Below are positions 36,502 to 44,826 of a stretch of DNA of 51,140 bases, piece by piece. A program made the translations under genes and the position numbers. The notes below the pieces were generated by a model. It was given only the letters and a program-made list of their open reading frames with translations, made no database searches and had not been told where the DNA came from. Each line of letters starts with the position of its first letter. Positions within the stretch are counted from its first letter, which is position 1. Source of the stretch: Acidobacteriaceae bacterium (GTDB taxonomy: Bacteria; Acidobacteriota; Terriglobia; Terriglobales; Acidobacteriaceae); NCBI GenBank assembly GCA_030041045.1, contig JASHOQ010000105.1, positions 1-51,140 of the forward strand, read 5' to 3'.

Positions 36502-38826
36502 TTAATCCGCCGCCGTCTCCGCCATCTGCCGCGCCTGGTGCTCGTCAATTTCCACCAATCCGCGGCTGTAGCGGCCCAGCGTGCCCGATGTAAACAGCGT
36601 ATCGTGCGCGGGGACAATCAGTGCGGGTCCTGCGAGCGCCGAAATCGGGACAAAACCCGGTCCGGCGCCGATCTCCGTGCGCACATCGTTGCCGGCCAAA
36701 AGCTGGAACCGGTTGAGCGCATAGCCCGGCACCAGCCGCTCGATCTCGTCGAGCACCGCGAATGGATCAAAAGGGCTCAACTTGGGCTCCAGGCCGTTCG
36801 CCTCCAGCCAGACAGAATGGCGATCGGCTTCTCCGGATTGCGCGCCGCGCGACTGCCCCAGGTCCGCCGTCGTCCCCCGCTTGCCGAAGGGGACCAGCGT
36901 GCTCACGTCCACGCCCATGCCGCCGGCCAGCCGCACCAGGATCTCAAAATCCGGCTTCGTGCCCGCACGGTCTGCGGCCTTGCGCACCAGCTGCACGTCG
37001 CCGAAGGTATTGGTCACCGTGCCGGCCTTTTCGTAGAAGCTCGCGGACGGAAAAACCACATCGGCCAGCGCTGCGGTCTCGGTCAGGAAAAGGTCCTGCA
37101 CCACGACAAAGGTATTTCGCAGCGTACCCGGATCGATGCCACGGCTCGTGATCGGATTCGCGCCCACCACCAGTAACGCATCCAACTCGCCCTTTCGCGC
37201 CCCCTCCATCATCTGCGGCAATGTTTTCCCGGGCAATGCGGGCAGATTCGCGTATTCACTGAATGCCCCCGGCGCCGTCACGGGCACATAACCCGGCAGC
37301 AGGTCGGGGAAAAGGCCCATATCGGCTGCGCCTCGGGAATTTGCGTGATCGCCCAGATAGGCGAACTGCACGTTGCCGCGTTCCAGGCCCCAGCCAACAA
37401 TAGGGCCGACCGCCTCCCCGCGGAATTCCTCGCCAAAGATGACCATCAAGGATTCCTCGGTCATCAGCGCTTTCGCCAATTCCGACGCACCCGCATCCAG
37501 AATTTCCGGCAGCTTCTCGTAATCGCGCGCCGCAATTTCCAGCGTAGCCTTCGCTTGCCGCTCCAGCTTGATTGGCCTGGCATTGGCCACATAAAGCCGC
37601 GCGCGGTTCAGGCGCACATTGGTGCGCAGCAGCCACGCCAGCAGTGGATGTTCTTCCGTGGGATTGCCGCCCACCAGCAGAATCGCCGGCGCCGCGGCAA
37701 TCTCGCGCAGGCCGGCAGTTCTGCCCTTGTGCCCGGCGAGCGCACGGGCAAAGGCCGCGTAGTCGGTCGACCGCTCGTGGTCGATATTGTTCGTGCCCAG
37801 CACCGTCCGCGCAAACTTTTGCAGCAGGTAATTCTCTTCGTTCGTGGTCCGGTTCGAGCCCATCACGCCGATGGCTTTGCCGCCGCGCGCATCGCGGATC
37901 TCCCTGAGCTTCTGCGCCGCAAAACGCAATGCGTGCTCCCACGTCGCCGGCTCGAGCTTGTCCGCGGCGTTGCGCACCAGCGGATGAGTCAGCCGCTCGG
38001 GATTTTCCACAAAGTCGAATCCAAACCGTCCCTTGGCGCAGAGAAAGTCGCCGTTGATGCCGCCCTTGTCGCGGTTGTCAGCGCGGATGATCTGCGAGCC
38101 CTCGTTGTCCTGGCGCACGCCCAGCGTCACCTTGCAGCCGTCGGCGCAATGCGTGCACACGGTGGAGACGTGATTCATCTCCCACGGCCGCGTCTTGTAG
38201 CGGTAGCTGCCGCTGGTGAGCGCGCCCACCGGGCACACGTCGATGCACATGCCGCACTCTTCGCAGTCGAGGCGATTCTCTTCGTTGGGCGCGATCACCG
38301 AGTGCGCGCCGCGGCTCTGCACACCCAGCGCCCACACGTCCATGCCCTCGCCGCACATGCGGATGCACCGGTAGCAGAGAATGCACCGCGGCCGGTCGTA
38401 GAAAACCGCCGGCGACCATTGCTGCTCGTCGCGATGCTGCTTGGCTTCGGCATACAGGCTCTCGCCGGCGCCGTACTTGAAGGTCATGTCCTGCAGCTCG
38501 CACTCGCCGCCCGCGTCGCACACCGGGCAATCCAGCGGGTGATTGCCGAGCAACAGCTCGAGCGTGGCCTTGCGCGCCTGCGCGATTTCGCCTGACTCGG
38601 TGGTGAACACCTGCCCTTCGGCCACGGTGGTGGTGCACGCGGTCTGCAGCTTGGGCACCTTCTCCTGGCGCACCAGGCACATGCGGCAGGCGGCCTGCAG
38701 GCTCAGCCCCGGGTAATAGCAGAATGACGGCACCTCGATGCCGGCTTTGCGGCAGGCGTCGATCAGCAGCGTCCCCGCAGGCGCCGTCAGCTTCTTTCCG
38801 TCGACAGTGAAGGTTACGTCGGGCAT
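36502..38826 (-). CDS. nuoG: NADH-quinone oxidoreductase subunit G with an extra [4Fe-4S] motif
   Basis: A 774-residue peripheral-arm subunit. [2Fe-2S] N1b: C36, C47, C50, C64. N5: H96, C100, C103, C109. Next comes a full eight-cysteine ferredoxin motif (CILCYRCIRMC at 148-158 and CEECGMCIDVC at 188-198), where classical NuoG has four cysteines (N4). This resembles the module in HndD/HoxU and [FeFe]-hydrogenases and suggests two [4Fe-4S] clusters. N7 is also present (CTHCADGC at 224-231 plus C263). The molybdopterin-oxidoreductase-like part follows. The gene starts nine bases after hicB. Confidence 0.95.
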   Translation of the reverse strand: MPDVTFTVDGKKLTAPAGTLLIDACRKAGIEVPSFCYYPGLSLQAACRMCLVRQEKVPKLQTACTTTVAEGQVFTTESGEIAQARKATLELLLGNHPLDCPVCDAGGECELQDMTFKYGAGESLYAEAKQHRDEQQWSPAVFYDRPRCILCYRCIRMCGEGMDVWALGVQSRGAHSVIAPNEENRLDCEECGMCIDVCPVGALTSGSYRYKTRPWEMNHVSTVCTHCADGCKVTLGVRQDNEGSQIIRADNRDKGGINGDFLCAKGRFGFDFVENPERLTHPLVRNAADKLEPATWEHALRFAAQKLREIRDARGGKAIGVMGSNRTTNEENYLLQKFARTVLGTNNIDHERSTDYAAFARALAGHKGRTAGLREIAAAPAILLVGGNPTEEHPLLAWLLRTNVRLNRARLYVANARPIKLERQAKATLEIAARDYEKLPEILDAGASELAKALMTEESLMVIFGEEFRGEAVGPIVGWGLERGNVQFAYLGDHANSRGAADMGLFPDLLPGYVPVTAPGAFSEYANLPALPGKTLPQMMEGARKGELDALLVVGANPITSRGIDPGTLRNTFVVVQDLFLTETAALADVVFPSASFYEKAGTVTNTFGDVQLVRKAADRAGTKPDFEILVRLAGGMGVDVSTLVPFGKRGTTADLGQSRGAQSGEADRHSVWLEANGLEPKLSPFDPFAVLDEIERLVPGYALNRFQLLAGNDVRTEIGAGPGFVPISALAGPALIVPAHDTLFTSGTLGRYSRGLVEIDEHQARQMAETAAD

Positions 38827-38834
38827 TCCGATCC

Positions 38835-39131
38835 TCAGGCAGGAATCGCGCGAAGGGCTTCAGAGGGAACCGAAATGGCGAGCCATTCCACGTAATATCT
38901 GGGCTTCTCGGCGCCATCGCGGGGCGCAAAATCGTAAGCTGTGGTTACCGGCTCGGGAATTGGTTCGTGATCGTTTGCCATCCATTTCAGATGGGCTTCA
39001 GCCGCTTCCAGAAATCTACGGCGTGTTTCATCTAAAGTTGGTCCCACTGCAAAACATCCAGGAATGTCGGGCGCACTTGCTCCCAAGCTCGATTGACCAA
39101 CCTCAAAAACCACTAGAAACTTCTTCTTCAT
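38835..39131 (-). CDS. hicB: HicB-family antitoxin
   Basis: A 98-residue protein. Its N-terminal half has the degenerate RNase H-like fold of HicB (APDIPGCFAVGPTLDE, then AAEAHLKWM). The C-terminal half lacks an obvious helix-turn-helix and ends in AISVPSEALRAIPA. HicB binds and neutralises the HicA toxin and often represses the operon. The gene overlaps hicA by four bases and lies nine bases before nuoG on the same strand, so the pair is embedded in the complex I operon. Confidence 0.88.
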   Translation of the reverse strand: MKKKFLVVFEVGQSSLGASAPDIPGCFAVGPTLDETRRRFLEAAEAHLKWMANDHEPIPEPVTTAYDFAPRDGAEKPRYYVEWLAISVPSEALRAIPA

Positions 39132-39313
39132 TTCAAACCTGCTTGCTTGAGCATCGCGTTCAATGTGCCCGGCGGAATATCATCATTGGGGCTACCCGCT
39201 ACTGTTACTTTACCGGGTTTCGTGGCATGAACCCACTGTTGATGACTGCCCTCCTGATTCTTTAGCCGCCATCCATCCTTAGAAATCAATTTGGTAAAGT
39301 CCCGATACTTCAT
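39128..39313 (-). CDS. hicA: HicA-family mRNA interferase toxin
   Basis: A 61-residue toxin with the double-stranded RNA-binding-like fold. It starts MKYRDFTKLISKDGWRL and has the catalytic His in EGSHQQWVH (H24), as in active HicA; the C-terminus is GTLNAMLKQAGLK. Active HicA cleaves mRNA and arrests growth. Local GC is visibly low: two 60-base rows (39181-39300) count 52% and 43% GC against 72% in a row of nuoF (40201-40260), which suggests transfer. GGAG precedes the ATG at 39313. A 185-bp gap with a candidate promoter separates it from nuoF. Confidence 0.92.
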   Translation of the reverse strand: MKYRDFTKLISKDGWRLKNQEGSHQQWVHATKPGKVTVAGSPNDDIPPGTLNAMLKQAGLK

Positions 39314-39439
39314 CCCTGTCTCCTTCCGTGCGAGGCTCTTTGGAGCTGCAGGGGGAGAGTACCGCGGACCCAATGCGCGGGAAACTTACAACGATCGACG
39401 CAAATGCGATCTCAAAGGCGCAGAAAGAAAAAGGTTGCA

Positions 39440-39469
39440 CGTATTGAGTGGCTGGTGATGTCATGTCAA
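39440..39469 (-). promoter_or_regulatory. candidate internal promoter of hicAB (minus strand)
   Basis: A perfect -35 hexamer TTGACA (complement of 39464-39469) is followed after 18 bp by AATACG (39440-39445), a three-of-six match to TATAAT. It lies 127 bp upstream of hicA, after the nuoF stop, and is the only good -35 in the gap. A separate promoter would let hicAB be expressed apart from nuo. Confidence 0.4.
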
Positions 39470-39498
39470 CAGCATATCCAGATGAATGAACCAAATTA

Positions 39499-40809
39499 CT
39501 AAACTCCGGCCAACTCCGCATGCTTCGCGAACGGGCACGGCTTTCCGTTCAAATGATCCTCAAACTCCTTGCGGAACTTCTTCACGAACGCGATCATCGG
39601 CATGGCCGCCGCGTCGCCCAGCGGGCAGAAAGTGCGGCCCAGCATGTTTTCCGCCAGGTATTGCATGTTGTCGATGTCGCTCGCCGCGCCGAAGCCGGCA
39701 TGAAAACGCGTAAGCGACTTCTTGAGCCAGTCCGTCCCTTCACGGCAGGGAATGCACCAGCCGCAGCTCTCGTGCTGGTAAAAACTGAGGGTGCGCAGAG
39801 CAAACTCAACCATGCAGGTCTGGTCGTCGATCACCACCACCCCGCCCGAGCCCAGCATCGAACCCGCCTTGCCCACCTGGTCGAAGTCCATCCCCAGATT
39901 CTCGATCTCCTCAGGCAACAGCACCGGCGTCGACGACCCTCCCGGAACCACCGCTTTCAACTTCCGCCCGCCGCGCACGCCGCCGGCCACGTCGTAGATC
40001 ATTTTTTTCAGGTTGTAGCCCATGGGCAGCTCGTATACGCCGGGCCGCTCCACATGGCCGCTCAGGCAGAACAGCCGCGTGCCGCCGTTGCGCGGCGTGC
40101 CCAGATCGGAGTAGGCCTGCGCGCCCATGACGATCACGTGCGGCACCGTGGCAATGGTCTCCGCGTTGTTGATGACCGTCGGCCCGCCGTAGAGCCCTAC
40201 CACGGCAGGGAAGGGCGGCTTGATGCGCGGCACGCCGCGCTTGCCCTCGAGCGACTCCATCAGCGCCGACTCCTCACCTACCTCGTAGGCGCCCGCTCCC
40301 GTCTGCGTGATGATCTCGAATTCGCTCTCGGAGCCGAAGATCTTCTTGCCCAAAAACCCGCGCGCGTAAGCATCGGCCACAGCGCTCTCCATGATCTCGA
40401 GCAAATAGCGGTACTCGCCGCGCAGATAGATGAAGCCGATCTTCGCGCCGATCGCCAATCCGGCAATAATCGTGCCCTCGATCACCGCGTGCGGATCGTG
40501 CAGGAAGATCAGGTGATCCTTGCACGTGCCCGGCTCGCTCTCGTCGCCGTTGACGAGAACATATTTCGGCCTCGCCGACTGCTTGGGCACGAACGACCAC
40601 TTCATCCCCGCGGAAAAGCCCGCGCCGCCGCGCCCGCGCAGGTTGCTCGCCTTCATCTCGTTGATGATCCACTCCGGCCCCTGCGCCAGGCACTTCTTCA
40701 CGGCCTCATAGCCGCCCAGCTCGAGATAGCGGTCGATCGCCGCCGCGCCCTGGCCGAACCGCCGGGTGACGACCTTTATCTCGTCGGGATGCGACACGAG
40801 CTTAGGCAT
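39499..40809 (-). CDS. nuoF: NADH-quinone oxidoreductase subunit F
   Basis: A 436-residue subunit that oxidises NADH at FMN and holds cluster N3. The NADH/FMN loop is GRGGAGFSAGMKW at 59-71 with NGDESEPGTCKD at 87-98. The N3 [4Fe-4S] ligands are C349, C352, C355 (CGWCIPC) and C395. GEESALMESLEGK follows at 178-190. It overlaps nuoE by eight bases. The next nuo gene, nuoG, lies beyond the inserted hicAB. Confidence 0.97.
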   Translation of the reverse strand: MPKLVSHPDEIKVVTRRFGQGAAAIDRYLELGGYEAVKKCLAQGPEWIINEMKASNLRGRGGAGFSAGMKWSFVPKQSARPKYVLVNGDESEPGTCKDHLIFLHDPHAVIEGTIIAGLAIGAKIGFIYLRGEYRYLLEIMESAVADAYARGFLGKKIFGSESEFEIITQTGAGAYEVGEESALMESLEGKRGVPRIKPPFPAVVGLYGGPTVINNAETIATVPHVIVMGAQAYSDLGTPRNGGTRLFCLSGHVERPGVYELPMGYNLKKMIYDVAGGVRGGRKLKAVVPGGSSTPVLLPEEIENLGMDFDQVGKAGSMLGSGGVVVIDDQTCMVEFALRTLSFYQHESCGWCIPCREGTDWLKKSLTRFHAGFGAASDIDNMQYLAENMLGRTFCPLGDAAAMPMIAFVKKFRKEFEDHLNGKPCPFAKHAELAGV

Positions 40810-41338
40810 TCCCGCCCTTCTCCCTTGCGCCTTCCTTGGCGCGGTACACCTGAAGGATGCCGGGCACCTGATCTGGTTTCACATCGTCAAGGAAATCGTA
40901 GTTCACCTGGATCGCCGGCGCCCAGCAGCAGGCGCCGATGCACTCGACTTCTTCGAGCGAAAATACACCGTCCCTGGTGACACCCTTCTGCCCCACGCCC
41001 AGTTCCTCCTGGAAGCGCTCATACACCTCGTACGCGCCGCGCAGCATGCAGCTGATGTTGGTGCACACCTGGATATTGAATTGCCCCGCCGGCTTGAAGC
41101 GCAGCAGGGAGTAGTAGGTGGCTACGTTGCGCACTTCGAGCTCGGTGATCCCGATGCGCCGCGCTACCTCGGCAATCACGGCGTCGGAAAGATACCCCAC
41201 CTCATCCTGCGCGTACAGCAGCATGGGAACCAGCGCCGATCGTTTCACCGGATACTTTGTCGCCAGCGCGTCCAGCCGCGCCTGGAGCGCAGCGGAAAAC
41301 ACCGCTTTGGACTCAGGGCTCGCGTTCTCAGCACTCAT
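40802..41338 (-). CDS. nuoE: NADH-quinone oxidoreductase subunit E
   Basis: A 178-residue thioredoxin-like [2Fe-2S] subunit (N1a). Ligands C92 and C97 (VCTNISC) and C133 and C137 (CIGACC) are present. The N-terminal helical region has LLYAQDEVGYLS at 40-51. Its start overlaps the end of the preceding unknown gene by 11 bases. Confidence 0.97.
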   Translation of the reverse strand: MSAENASPESKAVFSAALQARLDALATKYPVKRSALVPMLLYAQDEVGYLSDAVIAEVARRIGITELEVRNVATYYSLLRFKPAGQFNIQVCTNISCMLRGAYEVYERFQEELGVGQKGVTRDGVFSLEEVECIGACCWAPAIQVNYDFLDDVKPDQVPGILQVYRAKEGAREKGGNA

Positions 41339-41648
41339 CCATCAACTCCCGCGCCCATGCTTCGGCTGCCAAGTCCATCTCTTGTTCCTGGCCGTCGCCG
41401 CGCAGGCGTCCGGCTTCGGTCAGCTCCAGCACTCCGCTGTTCCCATTTTCGCGCATCCAGGTCACGTGTGTGCCTTCGCGCCTGAGTTGGAGCCATTTGT
41501 CGCGGTGGCGTGCCAGAATGTGAGCCGCGTCCCATCTCAATTCCGCCACATGGCCGCCCCGCAGTCCATGTGCCGCCGTGTAGCTTCGCATCATGGACGC
41601 GAGCGAGGTCCACATCTCAGCGTACACGCTTGCACGGGAGTCAACCAA
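41328..41648 (-). CDS. unknown protein between nuoD and nuoE
   Basis: A 106-residue acidic soluble protein, helix-rich (SVYAEMWTSLASMMRSYTA, HILARHRDKWLQLRRE) with a short strand region VTWMRENGNSGVLELTE. I recognise no family. I chose the TTG at 41648 because GAGG precedes it; the ATG at 41615 is an alternative. GC content here is like that of the nuo genes. It overlaps nuoE by 11 bases, so it is co-translated and probably belongs to the operon. Confidence 0.6.
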   Translation of the reverse strand: MVDSRASVYAEMWTSLASMMRSYTAAHGLRGGHVAELRWDAAHILARHRDKWLQLRREGTHVTWMRENGNSGVLELTEAGRLRGDGQEQEMDLAAEAWARELMDEC

Positions 41649-41689
41649 ACTGTCCTCGACCCTGGGGATGGGGGCGTTTGCCGCCGGTC

Positions 41690-42169
41690 TCAGGAAAATT
41701 CGCCGGAAAGAACGCACGAAATGATGTCGACCGCGATCTCCTCCGGGCCCAACCCCCGCACCACCACGCCGTTGGAATCGTCTTCCACGAACGACTGCGG
41801 CTGCTGCGCCGCCCGATTGAACAAATACACCCTGCGCCCGATCTCGCGCGCGTTGGGCGGACCACTGATGATGGCCTTGATGCACCGCTGGCCCAACTTG
41901 GTATCGAGCTCTACGCCGCAGAGCAGCGAGACCCCGAAGGTGAAGCAGAATCTGCCCGAAAAGCTGGGGGAAAAACTTCGATCAAGCGTGGATAAGCCCC
42001 TCTTGCTCAGCTCCGTATTCGCTTTATACATTTCGGCAACCAAATGTGACTTCACTTTGTCGAAAAATGCGGTCGGGTCCTGTTCTTGTGCGTCCAGCCG
42101 GCCGTTGGGACCCCTGGCGGCATCCTGCAATGCCTTTGCCTTCTCGGCCAACTTTGCGTAATCAACCAC
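41690..42169 (-). CDS. unknown AT-richer protein between nuoD and nuoE
   Basis: A 159-residue soluble protein with a helical N-terminus (YAKLAEKAKALQDAARG). The rest is mixed, with two cysteines in FCFTFGVSLLCG and one near RCIKAI, and ends in IAVDIISCVLSGEFS. No family is recognised. The start is GTG with AAGGAG six bases upstream. The row at 42001-42060 counts 42% GC, much lower than the flanking nuo genes, pointing to insertion. It starts 17 bases after nuoD. Confidence 0.65.
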   Translation of the reverse strand: MVDYAKLAEKAKALQDAARGPNGRLDAQEQDPTAFFDKVKSHLVAEMYKANTELSKRGLSTLDRSFSPSFSGRFCFTFGVSLLCGVELDTKLGQRCIKAIISGPPNAREIGRRVYLFNRAAQQPQSFVEDDSNGVVVRGLGPEEIAVDIISCVLSGEFS

Positions 42170-42186
42170 GTCTGTCTCCTTTTTAT

Positions 42187-43407
42187 TTATCTATCGATTT
42201 CTCCCAGCACAATATCGATCGACCCGATCACGGCTACCACGTCCGCCAGCAGCCTCCCCTTGCACATAGTCTCGATCGCCTGCAGCGTGGCGAACGAAGG
42301 ATTGCGCATGTGCACGCGGTACGGTTTTGCGGTTCCATCGGAAACCACATAGTAGCCCATCTGTCCGCGCGGGCTTTCGATGGCCTGGTACACTTCGCCG
42401 GCCGGCACGGCAAATCCTTCGGTGACGATCTTGAAGTGATGGATCAGCGCTTCCATCTGCGTCTTCATCTTCTCGCGGTCGGGCAGCACGATCTTCGGTG
42501 CGTCGGCCTTGATTGCGCCCTCCGGCATCCCGTCCAGCGCCTGCTGGATCATCTTCACGCTCTCGCGCATTTCCACCAGCCGCACTTCATAGCGCGCCCA
42601 GGTATCGCCCACCGTGGAAGTGGGCACCGCAAACTGGAACTTCTCGTAGCTTGAGTACGGCAGGTCGCGGCGCAGATCGAAATCCACACCCGAGGCGCGC
42701 AGCGGAGGCCCCGTCACGCCCAGCGCAATCGCATCCTCGGCCGAAAGCAGCCCCACGCCCTTGAGGCGATTAATGAAGATCGGGTTCCCGGTGAGCAGGT
42801 TCGAGTACTCGTCAATCTTTTCGGGAAATGTCCTTATGAACGCCTGGATGCGGTCGAAGTAATCGAGCGGCGGTTCCATCGCAAGCCCGCCGATGCGGAA
42901 GTAGCTGGTCATCATCCGCTGCCCGCTCACGGCTTCGAAAAGGCGCTGGATCTCCTCGCGCTCGCGAAAGGTATAAAGAAAGACCGTCAGCGCGCCAATG
43001 TCCATGGCGTGCGTGCCCAGCCACACCAGATGGGAATTGAGCCGCGTCAGTTCCGAGAGCAGCACGCGGATCCACTGTGCTTTCTCGGGAATCTCCAGCT
43101 CCAGCAGCTTTTCCACCGCCAGGCAATAGCACAGATTGTTGGCCATCGGGCTCAGGTAATCGATGCGGTCGGTGAGCGGCACCACCTGCTGGTAGAACTT
43201 CGCTTCGCAGGTCTTCTCGATGCCCGTGTGCAGGTAGCCGATCTCCGGATACACGCGCACCACGATCTCGCCATCGATTTCGAGCACCAGGCGCAGTACC
43301 CCGTGCGTCGACGGGTGCTGCGGGCCCATGTTCAGCACCATGTGCTGATCGCTCGCGCCCTCCGCTACCGGCGCTTCCAGAATGGGCGTGCCTGCGCTTC
43401 CAGCCAT
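42187..43407 (-). CDS. nuoD: NADH-quinone oxidoreductase subunit D
   Basis: A 406-residue 49-kDa-like subunit lining the quinone site near cluster N2. Conserved stretches are NMGPQHPSTHGVLRLVLEID at 26-45, YLHTGIEKTCE, YFRIGGL in the middle, and ESPRGQMGYYVVSDG near 346. Quinone-site residues are those of HPSTHG (H31, H35). It is directly adjacent to nuoC (TAA then ATG). NuoB, its usual partner that carries N2, is absent from the operon. Confidence 0.97.
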   Translation of the reverse strand: MAGSAGTPILEAPVAEGASDQHMVLNMGPQHPSTHGVLRLVLEIDGEIVVRVYPEIGYLHTGIEKTCEAKFYQQVVPLTDRIDYLSPMANNLCYCLAVEKLLELEIPEKAQWIRVLLSELTRLNSHLVWLGTHAMDIGALTVFLYTFREREEIQRLFEAVSGQRMMTSYFRIGGLAMEPPLDYFDRIQAFIRTFPEKIDEYSNLLTGNPIFINRLKGVGLLSAEDAIALGVTGPPLRASGVDFDLRRDLPYSSYEKFQFAVPTSTVGDTWARYEVRLVEMRESVKMIQQALDGMPEGAIKADAPKIVLPDREKMKTQMEALIHHFKIVTEGFAVPAGEVYQAIESPRGQMGYYVVSDGTAKPYRVHMRNPSFATLQAIETMCKGRLLADVVAVIGSIDIVLGEIDR

Positions 43408-43908
43408 TTAGCGGTATCCCTCCACCGGATAGTCCTTGCGCAGCGGATAGCCTTGCCAGTCGTCCGGCATCAGGATGCGGCGCAGATTCGGATGCCCCTC
43501 AAAACGGATGCCGAACAGATCGAAGACTTCGCGCTCAAAGTAATTCGCTCCCGGCCACACCGGCGTGATCGACTCCACCGCAGGACCGGGCTCTTCCACC
43601 GGCACGCTTAAACGGATGCGCTCCTTCAGCCGGTGCGAAAGAAGCGCATAGCTCAGCCGGAAGCGCGGCGAAGCAGGGAACCAATCCACGGCCGTCAGGT
43701 CCTCGAAGAAGTTGTACCCCGCAGCCTTCACTGCGGCGCACGCGGCGCGAATCTCATCCGGCGCAATGGTCAGCGTCAGCTCTCCGCGGTCGAGCCGCGC
43801 GTCCAGCAGCGCCTCGGCGTTCCATTCCACAACCGCCTTCATTGCAGGGTGGTCTGCGCGACCTTCCAAGACTGCCGCTTTACCGAAAAGTGTTGGGAAA
43901 TTGCTCAT
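43408..43908 (-). CDS. nuoC: NADH-quinone oxidoreductase subunit C
   Basis: A 166-residue 30-kDa-like subunit. Its C-terminal signature is WPGANYFEREVFDLFGIRFE followed by HPNLRRILMPDDWQGYPLRKDYP. It joins NuoD and NuoB in the connecting module. An 83-bp gap separates it from nuoA; nuoB, the gene normally found there, is missing. Confidence 0.96.
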   Translation of the reverse strand: MSNFPTLFGKAAVLEGRADHPAMKAVVEWNAEALLDARLDRGELTLTIAPDEIRAACAAVKAAGYNFFEDLTAVDWFPASPRFRLSYALLSHRLKERIRLSVPVEEPGPAVESITPVWPGANYFEREVFDLFGIRFEGHPNLRRILMPDDWQGYPLRKDYPVEGYR

Positions 43909-43991
43909 CCTTCTCCGCTCTCAATCCCGGAAAACTGGCCCCGGTCCAAACAGACTCCCTCTTCAGGCCCGCCGAGCCAAAACTTGCTTTG

Positions 43992-44408
43992 TCAGAGGTC
44001 CGCCTTGTCCAGGCTCCAGTCCAAGATCCCTTTGCGCACAATATAGTAGAGACCCACAGCCACGAACCCCAGGTATACCAGCATCTCCCAGAAACCAAAG
44101 AGGCGCGAGACCCCTGTGAGCGCGGGCAGACGGCGATAGATGACCGCCCAGGGCATCATGAACACCGCCTCCACGTCGAAGAGGATGAACAGCACCGCAA
44201 CCATGTAAAAGCGCACGCTGAACCTTCCCCGCGCGTCGCCCACGGCCTCAATGCCGCACTCGTAAGCCTCCAGCTTGGTCTTGGTGTTCCGGTGCCGGCC
44301 CACAAACCAGGAGGCCGTTACCATGCCCACGCCCATCAACACCGCCGCAAGAATCTGCAAAAGCAGAGGGAGGTACTGCCAGAAATAGGGAACAGGCTTC
44401 ACTTCCAT
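43992..44408 (-). CDS. nuoA: NADH-quinone oxidoreductase subunit A
   Basis: A 138-residue three-helix subunit with YECGIEAVGDARGRFSVRFY at about 49-68 and FDVEAVFMMPWAV at about 78-90, the standard NuoA motifs. AGGAGG sits close before the ATG at 44408. It is the first gene of the nuo operon; a good promoter lies about 110 bases upstream. Confidence 0.96.
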   Translation of the reverse strand: MEVKPVPYFWQYLPLLLQILAAVLMGVGMVTASWFVGRHRNTKTKLEAYECGIEAVGDARGRFSVRFYMVAVLFILFDVEAVFMMPWAVIYRRLPALTGVSRLFGFWEMLVYLGFVAVGLYYIVRKGILDWSLDKADL

Positions 44409-44826
44409 GCGCCTCCTGCATCTAAGAGTCTCAAGACAGGCAATGGGCTCACCTTAGCGTGCTGCATCGAATTCCGACTGGCAGCGCAGAACCTGGCCAG
44501 CGCGAATGCGCATAACCTGTTTTGAGATTAGGTTTTCCACCCCCCGCAGTCAAGACGCTGCAAGTTATTGCAAACAGTACCATCTCCCGTTTTGAGGTGA
44601 CTTCCAAAATCATCCGCGCCCTCCTTCCGGGATCTCCCATCGCCGCGCCCATTACCGGACGCCTCACCAGTAACCTCCGGGCCACCCGTTAGCTTTTGGG
44701 CTCTCTCAGATTTACTTCCTTTAACGGGAAACTCAGAATTAATGTGTTTTAAAACAGAACCCGGTACATTCGTGATGTAAGAATCGGGGCAGGAAACGCC
44801 GATAGGCTCAGGGAGAATTGTTAGCC
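44409..44826. other. 418-bp divergent intergenic region of the nuo operon
   Basis: It lies between nuoA (minus) and a small unknown gene (plus). It contains the nuo promoter at 44525-44553 and about 110 nt of nuo leader. The rest is unremarkable; open frames on the minus strand here have no ribosome binding site or recognisable product. I could not place the plus-strand promoter. Confidence 0.5.
44525..44553 (-). promoter_or_regulatory. sigma70-like promoter of the nuo operon
   Basis: On the minus strand, TTGACT (complement of 44548-44553) is separated by exactly 17 bp from TAATCT (complement of 44525-44530). Transcription should start near 44518, giving a leader of about 110 nt before nuoA. 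It is the best-formed promoter in the window. Confidence 0.75.
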
